Origin: Turnera subulata | Lineage: Eukaryota; Streptophyta; Magnoliopsida; Malpighiales; Passifloraceae | Direction of reading: 5' to 3' | Assembly: GCA_028386065.3 (NCBI GenBank) | Contig: JAKUCV010002183.1 | Span: forward strand, 105,625 to 169,624 | Length of the DNA: 64,000 bases | Shown here: positions 1-10,320 of the stretch, piece after piece | How positions within the stretch are numbered: position 1 is the first letter of the stretch | How the letters are laid out: each line of letters begins with the position of its first letter | Position numbers and translations under genes: made by a program | The notes under the pieces: model-generated | What the model saw: the letters and a program-made list of their open reading frames with translations, nothing else | What the model was told of the DNA's origin: nothing | The model's database searches: none

Positions 1-854
1 TTAACTCAGAAGCATGCATAACAAGTAATTTATATGGATGATAATTAATGAAACAAGCATTTAAATTACTTATCATGTTGTCCAATTTAGGCATTAAAGT
101 CATAGAAAAGGAACTTAAAACCTGATGCTCCCTTTTGATTGTACTCGGCGCCCTATATATAGATCCATCTTCTTCTAGGACCGACATTCCTTTAGGACAA
201 GCAACTTTAGGAACCTGCAAAAGAAACACATCACATCTAGAAAGACAAGGGTTAATATTAGCTTTAAACCAAGCCTCTTTGTACAAGAGTACAAACAAAC
301 TCTTCTTTTCCTCATATTCAACCCTCACATCTCTCTCATTTGAGCCTTTTAAAATAATTTCTTTTGAGGCTTCTTTTATCTCTTTTCTTCTCTCACTCTC
401 GGCTTATATCATATTGCCATGGTCTCCCAAGCAATATATGGCATGTATCCATAGGCACAACATCACACAACACTTGGTCAAAATACCGGCCAATGGAAAA
501 AGAAACAAGGACTTGTTTGGTTACCTCAATTGCTCCCATGTCACTCGTCCTTTGTAGCCGATAGGGTCTAGGATGCTCCAAACATTCCAATCCTAAACTT
601 TCCACGATATATGTGCTTGCCATATTGGTGTGGCTTCCCCCATCAATGATCATGCTATGTGCCTTGTCACTAATCAAACATCTAGTTTGAAAAAGATTCT
701 CCCTCTGCTCAACTCCATCTTCCTTGACTTGAGTATCAAGCACATGCCTATTCATCCGATCAATCGCCTCTTTAAACGACATATCCAATCGTTGGAGCAT
801 CTCCAGAAAATCCGCCATAGTAGCAGGCCTATCATCATCACTAGAACCATCCAT
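1..854 (-). pseudogene. Ty3/gypsy gag-pol fragment with retropepsin-like domain
   Basis: The reading frame 854 to 393 encodes 153 residues. The first 45 or so (MDGSSDDDRPATMADFLEML) look like the start of a gag protein. The rest is a retropepsin-like aspartic protease domain of Ty3/gypsy type: a D-G-G-S-H active-site region (SMIIDGGSHTNMAS, in place of the usual D-[ST]-G), then ILLGRPWQYD, which is typical of the family. Gag is joined directly to the protease, so most of gag and the zinc knuckle are deleted. Below the stop at 393 further pol-like sequence can be read in other frames (for example VPKVACPKGMSVL near 200), interrupted by stops. Not functional. Confidence 0.72.
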
Positions 855-1499
855 GATGTATCACCTGCAAGAAAGTGTTAGTAGAAAAATATTTTCTCAC
901 CACTCCCTCACGTGTTTACTCTCTTGAATTGTTCTCTTGTGTTTGCACTCAATGGCAATAGATGTAACACTCAGCCTTTTACAACTCTTGATTCTGCTTC
1001 AATTTTATATGTTAGGTTCAAATAAACAAAATCAAGCAACCAACCAGCAACAATTAATTCAAGGAATTAAGGAAACCTAAAGAAAGAAAGATAGGATATC
1101 AATTCTAGAGGCAATTTCGACTCCATGAAAGAAAAGAGTGATCATACACAAGAACAACAATATGTATGTGAAAGATTATTTGTACAATTGAGCAATTATG
1201 TAACAACAATCACCCAACACAATAGAAAGCTCAAATCGAACTCAACAAAGAAATAATCCGGCAGAAATCTTCCCCTGCAGAAATCGATTCCAAAACAGCA
1301 AATAATCCAACTTCTCATTGTTTTCAATCAATCAATTCACAAATAACAATCAACCAATGAAATTCCCTGCAAGAAACACTTGATAATCTTGCAATCCAAG
1401 GCCACAATTCCAATTCCAACAACAAAAACCAAGTCGACTTTTCTCTTTTCTTTTTTTATAATATGTCGACAATCACAAAGACTTTTTTTTGTTTTTGTT

Positions 1500-1592
1500 T
1501 TTTTGGTGAACAGTAATGTCGATGAACAGTAATCGGTGAATAGTGATGATGTACAGTACTCGGTAAACAGTAACTGTGAACAGTAACTCTGC
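1500..1592 (-). repeat. GAACAGTA minisatellite in Ty3 leader
   Basis: About six degenerate copies of GTGAACAGTA / GATGAACAGTAATCG occur between the primer-binding site and the gag-pol fragment (sense reading TACTGTTCAC). A similar tract lies in the leader of the copia element at about 36555-36672. The remaining leader (855-1499 and 1593-1752) is AT-rich without a convincing reading frame. Confidence 0.7.
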
Positions 1593-1752
1593 ACTTTTAT
1601 TTTTTTTTTAATAAATCTTGTCGACAGCAAGCAACACACAATCGACAAACTTTTTTTTTTTATATATAAATCGACAATAACAAAACAAGAATTGAAAGGC
1701 CACGAACGAAATTAAAACACAACACAAAAGGATATGATTGATTGAAACCTCA

Positions 1753-1764
1753 GCTCCGCTACCA
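1753..1764 (-). other. Primer-binding site TGGTAGCGGAGC
   Basis: On the minus strand TGGTAGCGGAGC sits just inside the LTR. The usual plant site pairing with initiator tRNA-Met is TGGTATCAGAGC; this one differs at three of 12 positions. The same 12-mer flanks three other LTRs in the window. Confidence 0.65.
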
Positions 1765-2780
1765 AAAGATGATACGGCAACAGCCCTGGAATCCACCAGT
1801 TCCACCTCCGTAACTATCTGTTCGTCCCGATCGTCAATCTCAATCAAACTCGCCGGGTAAGTCTCCTTCACCTTCTAATCTCTGCACCGGATTAGACAAC
1901 AAAGAAGTACAAACACAACAAAGGATTTTAGCAATTCTATTCTTTACCTCCTAGACTCAATTAAGGAATAGGCAACAAAGGGATTAGAATCACAAGGAAT
2001 TGAATAAACGCCACAAGCAAGAAACTTGATAAGTAAACTCAAACCCTAATATAAAACTAAGAGAATCCACTCTCGATCACGACTGAATCCACAATCAAAG
2101 AAAACCTCAAAGGGCAATTTTATTAACTCAAATCATCATATTGTAATATAAAGACAACCCAAAGACCCCTATTTATACTAGTTAGGTCGGCAACCCTACT
2201 CCAAAAACAACTCAAATTTGATTCTTAACCTAACTACCCAAGTCGGCCACACAAGTCCAAGTTGGACTAGGTTTTGACTTTTTTTCTAATCCATTATTAT
2301 AATGGACTCTAATTAAAACCCAACAAATAAAAAGCAATTAACTGAACTAAAGCCCACAAATAATAACCCAAATATAGTCCAAGACGAAATTAAAGACCCA
2401 ACAAATAATAAAACCCAACTAAAAACACTTTAGCCCAAATAATAAAAACTAAACCGAATTTCCGGACAGAATCTGTCTGTCGACTTCAAGCGCCTTTTAG
2501 TAAAGCAAAACGGACGATTCAGCTTCTGGGCTCAACATAAAAGTTGTAGATCTTCGTCTTACCTTTCCAGAGAGTCCACGATCGCAGCAATCCGAGTTGT
2601 AGAGCGCGAGATATGAATTTATTCCCGATACTACACGATCCAGAAATTTCTGCACGCGTTCTTTGCGTCCTTCGCTTTGATGTCCAACTCTTCCTGAAAT
2701 TCTTGTGAAACCGATGCTCCTCTTTGATGCCTCTAAAGATAATTTTGCCATATCCAATCATGCCTAGGTGATTTGCATCA
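1765..2780 (-). repeat. Putative 5' LTR of the minus-strand Ty3 element
   Basis: The region ends next to the primer-binding site and, on the minus strand, begins TGATGCAAATC. A TATA box (TATAAATAGGGG, plus positions 2166-2177) and a pyrimidine-rich 5' untranslated region follow it in the expected order. The exact inner end is uncertain by a few bases because no second copy is present. Confidence 0.55.
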
Positions 2781-3413
2781 GGCAGTGTCCCTCCAGGACA
2801 ACAGAGTTGGGTATATTTCCGGTAGGGATTTCCAAACCTGATTTCTTTCTTTATTTTTTTCGTTTGGTGTTTGAGGTTTGTGATGTTGAATGGACGATGT
2901 TGGAGTTATGGCCGAGTAGTTGTTGTCGTGGTTTGGCTTTCGGTGAACTGTCCGGCAAGTGTGACCGGAATCCGGCGAGTAACTTTTCGGCAAGGCTCTG
3001 GTGCTGTTCCGGCAGGATAGAATTTCTTGTCGGCATTACATGGATACGTTGAGGCGGAATGATGCTTCGGCTTCCGAGACAGTTGATATGGCCCAGGTTG
3101 GCTGATCGTGGGTCAGGAACACTTTCAGGTAACTGTGCCTACTTTCCTTTGGATTGGATCCATAGTCGGCATGCATATTTGTGAAGTTTGATTATCATTT
3201 ATATTATCTTTTGCTGCAGCTCTTTGTGAGATTATTGCTTAGACATGACCCTGTCGTGTTGTCTTACTTACTCGGTGGTGTTGCCGGTTGTGGTTATTGT
3301 TCATGATAAGATGTTTTATGATGATTTTTTGTGTCCCGGGGTTAATATGGGTAGCTTGGTCCTTTCATATTTTATTTATATTTTTATTAACAAATTGGGA
3401 TACGGGCATTTCA
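2781..3413 (+). repeat. 5' LTR (3' portion) of the plus-strand Ty3 element
   Basis: About 630 bp aligns closely with 8695-9332 and ends in TTTCA. Three bases later comes the primer-binding site TGGTAGCGGAGC (3417-3428). Confidence 0.85.
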
Positions 3414-3416
3414 TCT

Positions 3417-3428
3417 TGGTAGCGGAGC
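3417..3428 (+). other. Primer-binding site TGGTAGCGGAGC
   Basis: Three bases after the LTR end. Same 12-mer as at 1753-1764 (minus), 36740-36751 (minus) and 37685-37696 (plus). Confidence 0.65.
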
Positions 3429-4270
3429 AGGCTTTAGGTCCTTGGTGATAAGTGTCTTGAAAAAAAAAATTGCTTTCCAGTGCATTAGCCTGCTCCTTGT
3501 TTGTTGTCTTTTAAAATGAAGAAAAAAAATATTTCTACACGCATATGCATTCATGTAGGAGTCGTTATGGATCCGATAGGCCAGTACTTAAATGCTAAGG
3601 GTCGGAATGACCCGGAAATAAGGTTTTTGACTTCGTTTTCGATGACGGTTTTAAGTGGAAAACCCACTGTTTTATTAGAATCCAAGTGAACTCTTAGGCT
3701 TTAGTTTGCAACTCTTTCGGTTAAGGTTCGGAAACGCTTGCTCGATTGACTGGCGTGGTCAGTGAATCTTTGTGTTGGTTGCAATGGTGCAATCACTCGA
3801 TGTTCGAGGCAGAGTTATCACTCTTCAAGCCTAGACATTCGGGTGTTGAGTCGTTGCGATGTTATCTTTCCATGTTGAACAATCAAAGCTTAGTGTTGAT
3901 GAGTTGTATTACCCTGTTTGGGTAGCGTGATGATGTTATTTTGTGGGTGTATATCATCCAGTATCGGAATCGGATTACGAGATGTCTTATGCGGCTGCTA
4001 TGCCATTGTGGTTTTTATCCCCAAAAAGATGCTTTTATGACTATTGAGGTCTCTAGCGATGTTGTTGTTGATCGAGCTTGTCGAGGTATGTCGATGGTGT
4101 TGTTGATTAGTTGTTTTATCTTTGTTCTTATTGAGTTGGACTAAGTTGGGTTCAATGTGATACCAGACTTGGATTGGATATCCAGACACCAGTCAATGGG
4201 GGATTGTCGAGCCAAGGAAATGTTCATGTTTTCCTTCTTTTAGGGTGATGTTTGGTTTTGCAGGGAGCGA
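3429..4270 (+). other. Leader and gag region of the Ty3 element, fully decayed
   Basis: Lies between the primer-binding site and the first readable reverse-transcriptase sequence, where gag and protease should be. Only scattered short frames remain and I recognise no domain, so much of gag-protease is deleted or mutated beyond reading. Confidence 0.5.
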
Positions 4271-4499
4271 TGAGCTTTGTCGTCTTGTTACATCTCAGTT
4301 ATCCAGGCTTTCAGGATGATCCGAGAGGATGATAGGTTTTCTCTTGCTGGTGTGATTGATTCCACGATACCAGTGACAGGTTTAGAGAATATCCCATTGG
4401 TGCGGGAGTTTTTTAATGTTATTCTTGATGATTACCAGGGTTGCCTCCAGAACGAGAGGTGGGGTGTTTGGTGGACTTGGTACCGAGAGTTATCTTAGT

Positions 4500-7135
4500 T
4501 TCATATCACCCTAAAGAAAGGCTCCGATTGAGCTTCAGGAACTGAAGAAACAACTTGAGAAGTTGTTGGATTAAGGTTTTATAAAACCGATCATCTCGTT
4601 AAGAGGTGCATCGATTCTATTCGTCAGGGAAAGGACGATAGTGGCGCGTGTGCATTATCTAAGGATGGTTGAACAAGTATTCTTTGCCAGAATCGATGTC
4701 TCGTTCGGTCAGTGGCAGGGTGCCTCAGTGTGCTCAAAGGGTGATTTGCCATCCAGTTACCATCAGGCCAAGAATACAGAGGAGAGCATATCGAAGACTG
4801 CAATCTGCACTTAGTATGCTCATTTTGAGGTTGTTGTTACAGGCGGGTTGACAAATGCTCCTGTAGTTACATATGTGATGCATGGGTTGTTTCATGAATT
4901 CTTGGACCGGTTTGTGGTCATAATTGTTGATGATATTCCGGTCTACTTGAGGAGTAAGGCCGAGCATGAGGAGCATTTGGAACTGGTGTTCAAAGGGCCA
5001 GAGAACAATAGTTGTATGCCAAGCTCAACAAGTGTGAGTTTTGGATGGATGAATTGTTTCTCGATCACTTGGTAGTTGGAGGTGGCTTTAAAGTGCACCT
5101 ACCTTTTCGGTACTCATTCTAGAAAAACTCCAAAGTTAAACGTGCTTGACTTGGAGCAATTCTAGGATGGGTGACCTCCTGGGAAGTTTTCCCTGGAAAC
5201 GTGCGAGTGAGGACAAAGCATGTTGGAAGGGTCCCGTGTTTGGTCTGTAGTGGCAGTCGACAAGCCGGGACCTGATCAAAGTAAAAGTGGTTATGGAATG
5301 AATACCACTGAAAAATGTATCCGAGGTACGAAGTTTGTTGGACTTGTCGGCTATTTCTCGAGGTTTATTGCTGGTTTTCGTTATAGCGGGTTTGTCGAGG
5401 AAGTTTGTGCCTTTGTGGGATGACCGTTGCTAGTAGAGTTTTGGGTAGTCGAAGAGTCGTTTGGATACTACAACAGTGTTGGCTGATCCCAGACCCGGTG
5501 CGGAGTACACGGTGGTTAGATATGTTTCAAGTTGGGTTTGGGATGTGTTTGACGTAGAAGGGTCGGGGTATTACTTTTGCCTTTAGGCAATTGGGAATCC
5601 ATGAGGAAAATTATCCGACCTATGTTCTAGAGTTGGCTGTCGTAGTTGTAGATGCTTTAAGCTGGTAAAGGGTTGCTTCTATAGTGGAGGATCCAGTTCC
5701 CTATGCTTGCTTTCTGTGGGGAAACTGAGACCTTTGGATGCACAGTTACAGGCAGATGCCATCGGGACATGGCTAGCTAGTTTGGGCATCTGACCGACCT
5801 TGTGAGACAAGATCGTAGAGTCGTAGTCCGGTGACCCTCATCTAGCAGAGTTGCGAGATAAGGCTTTCGGTGGAGAGAGTTCTAGAGCCCATATCCGGGA
5901 GGATGGCGCTTGATAGCCGATGATCAGTTTTGTGTTCTCGAGGTTGATGATCTGACGCGATGGATCATGGATAAAGCGTATAATGCGCCATATGCTATGC
6001 AGTCGGGTAGCACCAGGAGTTACTATTGGTGGCCCGGTAGTAAGGAAGATGTTGCGAAATTAGTGGTTCGTTGCATGACTTGTCAGCAGGTGGAAGCCGA
6101 GCATCAGGCTCATGTGGGCAAGTTGAGTTCTTTGACTATTCTACAGTAGATATAGGAAAATATCACTATGGACTTTGTGATTGGGTTAATGAGGACTCGA
6201 GGTCGACATGATGCCAGTTGGGTCATTCTCGACAGTTGACCAGGTTAGGTCTTTTCCTATACGTTATAACGGATGGAGATCCGTGGTTTACTTTCCATTT
6301 TTGGAAAGGTTGCAGTCAGCTTTGGGTACTAGTATTGTTGTTCATTCGCAGACCGATGAACAGTCGGAGTGTTCCTTTATGGCACTCGACGAGATGCTTT
6401 GAGCTGGTGTGTTTACATCAATAATACTTTGGTATTAGTAGTTATCCCTGGCGGAGTTGTTCACAACAACGGTTACCATTCCAGTTTTGGCGTGGCGCCT
6501 TACGAGGCTTTGTACAAGCAGAAATGTCGTTGTCTGATCTATCAGGAGGAGATAGGTCTGAGTCGGACGATTGGTTCGGACCTGGTCCAGGGGATAGTAG
6601 ATCAGATCGAAGTGGTCAAGCAGTGCGTGGTAGCTGTTTAGCACTGGCAGCAGGGTTTTGCGGATATGCATCATCGGGAGGTGAAATACAGTGTAGGTGA
6701 CGGGACATTCCTCCATGTTGCTCCCTGGATAGGTGTTATCCGGCTTAGGAGGTAGGGCGGGTTGTGCCCTTGTTTTTATTGATCTATATGTGATCAGTGA
6801 GCGGGTTGATCCGCTGGTATATTGTTGACTTTTCGGAGGATCTGTCTCGCGTACACGATGTATTCCAGGTCTCGATGGTGAGTCGTTATTGGTCTGATAT
6901 GTGTCATGTCATATTCCCGACAAAGGTGGAGGATTCTGATGATCTAACCTGTGTTGAGGGGCCGGTGGAGATTCTGGCTCGGAAAGTACGACAGTTAACG
7001 AGTCGTACCATTCTTATGGTTTTGGTTAGATGGGGCATACTCTGGATGAGGTTACTTAGAGGTTGAGTCCTATATGGAGAGCAGTGTTCACATCTTTTCT
7101 GTCTCTTATCTCGAAATTTCGAGGACGAAATTTAA
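4500..7135 (+). pseudogene. Ty3/gypsy pol remnant: RT, RNase H, integrase, C-terminal domain
   Basis: Fragments in all three frames follow the order of a Tekay/Del-type pol. Reverse transcriptase: LKKQLEKLLD near 4540, FARIDVSFG near 4685, and the catalytic loop VIIVDDIPVY near 4920 where the family has FIDDILVYS. Integrase: the zinc-binding CMTCQQVEAEH near 6075, TMDFVIGLMRTRGRHDA near 6170, HSQTDEQSE near 6345, YHSSFGVAPYEALY near 6470. C-terminal part: DFSEDLSRVHDVFQVSM near 6830 and VEGPVEILARKVRQL near 6955, as in the chromodomain-like tail of this lineage. Dozens of stops and frameshifts, plus a 5S rRNA-derived insertion after the RT core, show it is dead. Confidence 0.85.
5078..5270 (+). 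repeat. 5S rRNA-derived sequence inserted in pol (Cassandra/5S-SINE-like)
   Basis: Positions 5126-5190 match the internal half of plant 5S rRNA, including GTTAAACGTGCTTG and CTAGGATGGGTGACCTCC, followed by TGGGAAGT. It is not a working 5S gene: the first about 40 nt of 5S rRNA are missing or unrecognisable and the end is altered. It splits the pol frame just after the RT motif CEFWMDE (near 5035), and RT-like sequence resumes near 5320. The 5S internal promoter is known from Cassandra TRIM LTRs and 5S-derived SINEs; a piece of one is the likely source. Confidence 0.7.
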
Positions 7136-7152
7136 TTTAAGTGGGGTAGAAC

Positions 7153-7329
7153 TGTAAGGCCCGGATTTTTCATAATTTAATTTAAGAAATTTTTGGAATT
7201 TTTAATCTAATTTTTATCCTCGAGGTTTTTTTGGGTTTTTGGTCAAGGAAATTAAATTATTTTCCTTGGAAAATATTCATTTCATTTTGGAGTCGTTCCT
7301 TGATTGGGTTTCGTTAGGTATGTATATTA
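7153..7329 (+). repeat. 3' LTR (5' portion) of the plus-strand Ty3 element
   Basis: Starts TGTAAGGCCCGGATTTTTC directly after a purine tract and aligns with 7589-7765. Stops abruptly at GTATATTA, where homology switches to the duplicated host unit (AGTAGTGCCCC, also at 53316). Confidence 0.85.
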
Positions 7330-7588
7330 AGTAGTGCCCCTTTGATAAGATAACCCAGCGGGAATGTAGAGGGGAAAAAAAGCAAACAAACAAAGATTAG
7401 AATTTGGAGCGGGAACATAATTTTTAGTTGGAGGGAAATGTAAAACACTCAAAGCTAAAAGAAAGAAACTGTTGTGCAATCGGTTCTTCCGAATTTGGAA
7501 ACAGAACCCAAGAAATGTTCGGTTAATATTAACCGAAATATAGCATTGTATAGTTCGGTTAATATTAACCGAATTATCACATCCTAAC
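7330..7588. repeat. Upstream block of the F-box unit, copy A, left part
   Basis: Close match to 53315-53506 and weaker match to 29594-29985. These lie between the BED gene and the F-box gene in the other units. It carries two perfect copies of the 20-bp palindrome TTCGGTTAATATTAACCGAA at 7518-7537 and 7554-7573. The block is interrupted by the solo LTR at 7589 and resumes at 9499. Confidence 0.8.
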
Positions 7589-9332
7589 TGTAACGTCTGG
7601 ATTTTTCGTAATTTAATTTAAGGAATTTTCGGAATTTTTATTCCAATGTTTACCCTCAAGGTTTTTCCAGGTTTTTTATCAAGGAAATTAAATTATTTTC
7701 CTTGGAAAATATTCATTTCATTTTGGAGTCGTTCCTTGATTGGGTTTCGTTAGGTATGTATATTACCGGTGTGAAAGGCGGGTTGTTGAACCTAAAACTA
7801 TGTCGTTTTGGTAAAGGAAAAGAAAGAAAAGAAATAAAACCTAACCTAAGGGTTGGTCAACTAGGCGGGTTGACCACGCCAACCAGACAACACGACGTCG
7901 TTGGCTGGCAGGGTCAAACCCTAAGTGCTTTTGCTCTCTTTTCTTCTTTTCTTTTCCTCTCCTCTTCTCTTTCCTGCCACCGGCGCCCCTACTCTCTCTC
8001 TCTCCCACGATTTCATGCGGAACTACCTCCCCAAATCGTGGTGCTAACAGATCTTTCTTACCGTTTAATTCTTTTCCCTTCCTTACCTTTTCTCCTTCTT
8101 CCTTTCGTCATTTGAACCCTGAGTTACCTCCTCTTATTTTCTCTTTCGAGCCACCATCACCACCTCTCTTCTTCTCACATAACCCCGCCGCCGTTCCCTC
8201 CTTCATCACGTCGCACCACCGCCGTCTGCATAACGAAGACGCGAGACTGGGTCTGGACGAGACGAGGGGGCCTGTGGGAGGAGCCGCCGCCGAGATCGTC
8301 GCCGTGGTTGGTAAGCTCCGCCGCCTCCTCTGTTCTCTTTCCTTTCATTTTTTCTTCGTGGGTTGACGTGTGTGCGGTTGTTGTTGCCGGGGTTGTGCCT
8401 GTGGGTGGTTGTTGTTGTGGTTTGATAATGGCGGTGGGTGTGCTGTCTTGTTAGTGTTCGGTGGTGGTAGATTCAGCCGGATTAGGGTTTGTCGCAGGAG
8501 TTGTCTTGGGCAGGAAGGACCCGGGTTTGTACAGTGTTCTCGTTTCTTTTCCGGTAAGGATGCTAAGCTTTTCCTTTCTCCAAATTGTTTTGATGCTGTG
8601 GGGAGTGTGTAGCTGAATTGTTGCTGTATGTATTTGAGTTTGTCTACCATCAGAGATCCTGTGGCTGGGATTTTGGTGTTGTTCGTCGGTTTCAGGCAGT
8701 GTCCCTTCAGGACAGCAGAGTTGGGTATATTTCCGGTAGGGATTTCCAAACCTGATTTCTTTCTTTATTTTTTTTGTTTGGTGTTTGAGGTTTGTGATGT
8801 TGAATGGACGATGTTGGGGTTATGGCCGAGTAGTTGTTGTCATGGTTTTGCTTTCGGTGAACTGTCCGGCGAGGGTGACCGGAATCCGGCGAGTTCGGGA
8901 ATTTTCCGGCGAGGTTCGGGTGCTGTTCCGGCAGGATAGAATTTCTTGTCGGCATTACATGAATATGTTGAGGCGGAATGAGGCTTCAGCTTCCGAGACA
9001 GTTGATATGGCCCAGGTTGGCTGATCGTGGGTCAGGAACACATTCAGGTAACTGTGCCTACTTTCCTTTGGATTAGATCCATAGTCGGCATGCATATTTG
9101 TGAAGTTTGTTTATTATTTATATTATCTTCCGCTGCAGCTCTTTGTGAGATTATTGCTTAGACATGACCCTGTCGTGTTGTCTTACTTAGTCGGTGGTGT
9201 TGCCGGTTGTGGTTATTGTTCATGATAAGATGTTTTATGATGATTCTCCATGTGCCGGGGTTGATATGGGTAGCTTGGTCATTTCATATTTTATTTATGT
9301 TTTTATTAACAAATTGGGATACGGGCGTTTCA
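7589..9332 (+). mobile_element. Solo LTR of the Tekay/Del-like Ty3 family
   Basis: Complete LTR of about 1744 bp, TGTAACGTCTGG to GGGCGTTTCA, matching both truncated LTRs of the element at 2781-7329. No internal region follows. The host block reads ATCCTAAC before it and CTAACCGAATAACC after 9498. The 5-bp CTAAC (7584-7588 and 9499-9503) fits a target duplication enclosing the LTR plus the 166-bp tail. Homologous empty site: around 57968-57985. Confidence 0.85.
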
Positions 9333-9498
9333 GCTTGCAACTGAATTGGTGAAGGTGCTTTCCTTGAGGGGGATAAAAAGCATCACGTCCCGAGTTTGAA
9401 GCTCTAGTGCTGCAGCATGGTAAAGGATTTAATCGAGCGGAGGGAGTGATGTAACAATACCTGAGTATGGTGGGTCCCTCGGGGAAAGGGCCTTCACA
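9333..9498 (+). mobile_element. Putative tRNA-derived SINE-like tail behind the solo LTR
   Basis: A 166-bp piece between the LTR end and the target duplication, absent from the 5' LTR of the related element. It contains box A-like (CAACTGAATTGGTGAAGG) and box B-like (GAGTTTGAAGCTC) stretches about 35 bp apart, as in tRNA-derived SINEs. Alternatively it is LTR sequence peculiar to this copy. Confidence 0.4.
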
Positions 9499-9990
9499 CT
9501 AACCGAATAACCGAATAACCTAACTTAAAACAGTTTGATTTGAAACTTAAGCGTGGGGTGGTCTACACTTTGTTAACTTGCACAACCAGACCTTTCACTT
9601 GGACTTCCATCTCTATAATTGTATGATGGATTTTATCGAGAGAGATACTGGGTTTAGGTTTTGCTGCTCGAATGGAATGGGGTTGCCGGAGAACAGAGGA
9701 GAGACAATGTCCAAGAATGGTGTGTGTATGTATATATATATAGTGATGCCAAGACACACGTAGATTGAGAGGATGTCCGTATATGTGAGTGAATAAACAA
9801 GAAATAAATTTGCCGATTGGCAAAACACCCAAATTATTCCTTCCTTAAAGTTTACTTAATTGGTAGATTTGGCACCTGACTTTCAATTCGGTTCAATTGA
9901 CACATTCATTAATTATACAAATTAGTTTCAGTTTTCCCCAATTCTCGATTGCAGGATTTCTGGGCAGCTGCCCCCTTCCACATATGATAA
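9499..9990. repeat. Upstream block of the F-box unit, copy A, right part
   Basis: Matches about 29940-30430 and 57966-58415. The shared part contains a minus-strand ATG (MEVQVKG here, MEAQVKR and MEAEVRS in the other copies) and the stretch ACTTAATTGGTNGATTTGGCACC. The minus-strand frame diverges soon after the start in all three, so a protein is doubtful. Positions 9991-10310 hold AT-rich sequence with no recognised gene. Confidence 0.7.
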
Positions 9991-10320
9991 TTTTGACACA
10001 GGCGCCAATAGAGAGGTGACATGCGTCAACTGGACCCATTAACAAACCCACGCCATAATATCAACCCAGTAACCCCATCATACTAAGCTCAAAACACAGA
10101 CTATAAGAGGTAGAATTTCTCGTATACGTAGCGATGCAAAGACACACTTAGATTAAGAGGACCATTATTGTGAATAAAATATCTTGATCCACGCCAAGTA
10201 TAACCATATATGCTAATTGCTAGGTGCTTCTATTCTTGGAGACTAACAATCTCTGGGCCAACTCTATGAATCTTAATCCATTGAATGTCTGGGCCCAATG
10301 TCGTTCTACAGTGCACTGGC

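Larger units (their letters stand above)
1..2780 (-). mobile_element. Ty3/gypsy LTR retrotransposon, 5' part, minus strand
   Basis: Read on the minus strand the order is LTR (about 2780 to 1765), primer-binding site, a leader with a short-repeat tract, then a gag-pol fragment running off the left edge. Its LTR abuts, and probably cuts, the 5' LTR of the next element at 2780/2781: sequence from 2781 on matches 8695 on, while sequence below it does not. Only the 5' half is in the window, so no LTR pair or target duplication can be tested. Confidence 0.7.
2781..7329 (+). mobile_element. Degenerate Ty3/gypsy (Tekay/Del-like) element, both LTRs truncated
   Basis: The 5' LTR part (2781-3413) is nearly identical to the 3' part of the solo LTR at 8695-9332. 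The 3' LTR part (7153-7329) matches the start of that solo LTR (7589-7765). Between them are a primer-binding site, a heavily mutated pol and a polypurine stretch (about 7139-7150). The 5' LTR is cut by the neighbouring element. The 3' LTR stops at 7329 and joins host sequence also present at 53315, so the right end was lost by deletion or recombination. Confidence 0.85.

Noticed and set aside
2497..2761. Two overlapping minus-strand frames of 80-86 codons
   Set aside because: They lie in the putative LTR, overlap each other in different frames, and show no motif.
5126..5190. Functional 5S rRNA gene
   Set aside because: The 5' third of 5S rRNA is absent, several bases differ, and it sits in a dead retroelement.
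8112..8749. Open frames rich in proline, glycine and cysteine on both strands
   Set aside because: They lie inside the solo LTR; the open state comes from GC-rich, low-complexity LTR sequence.
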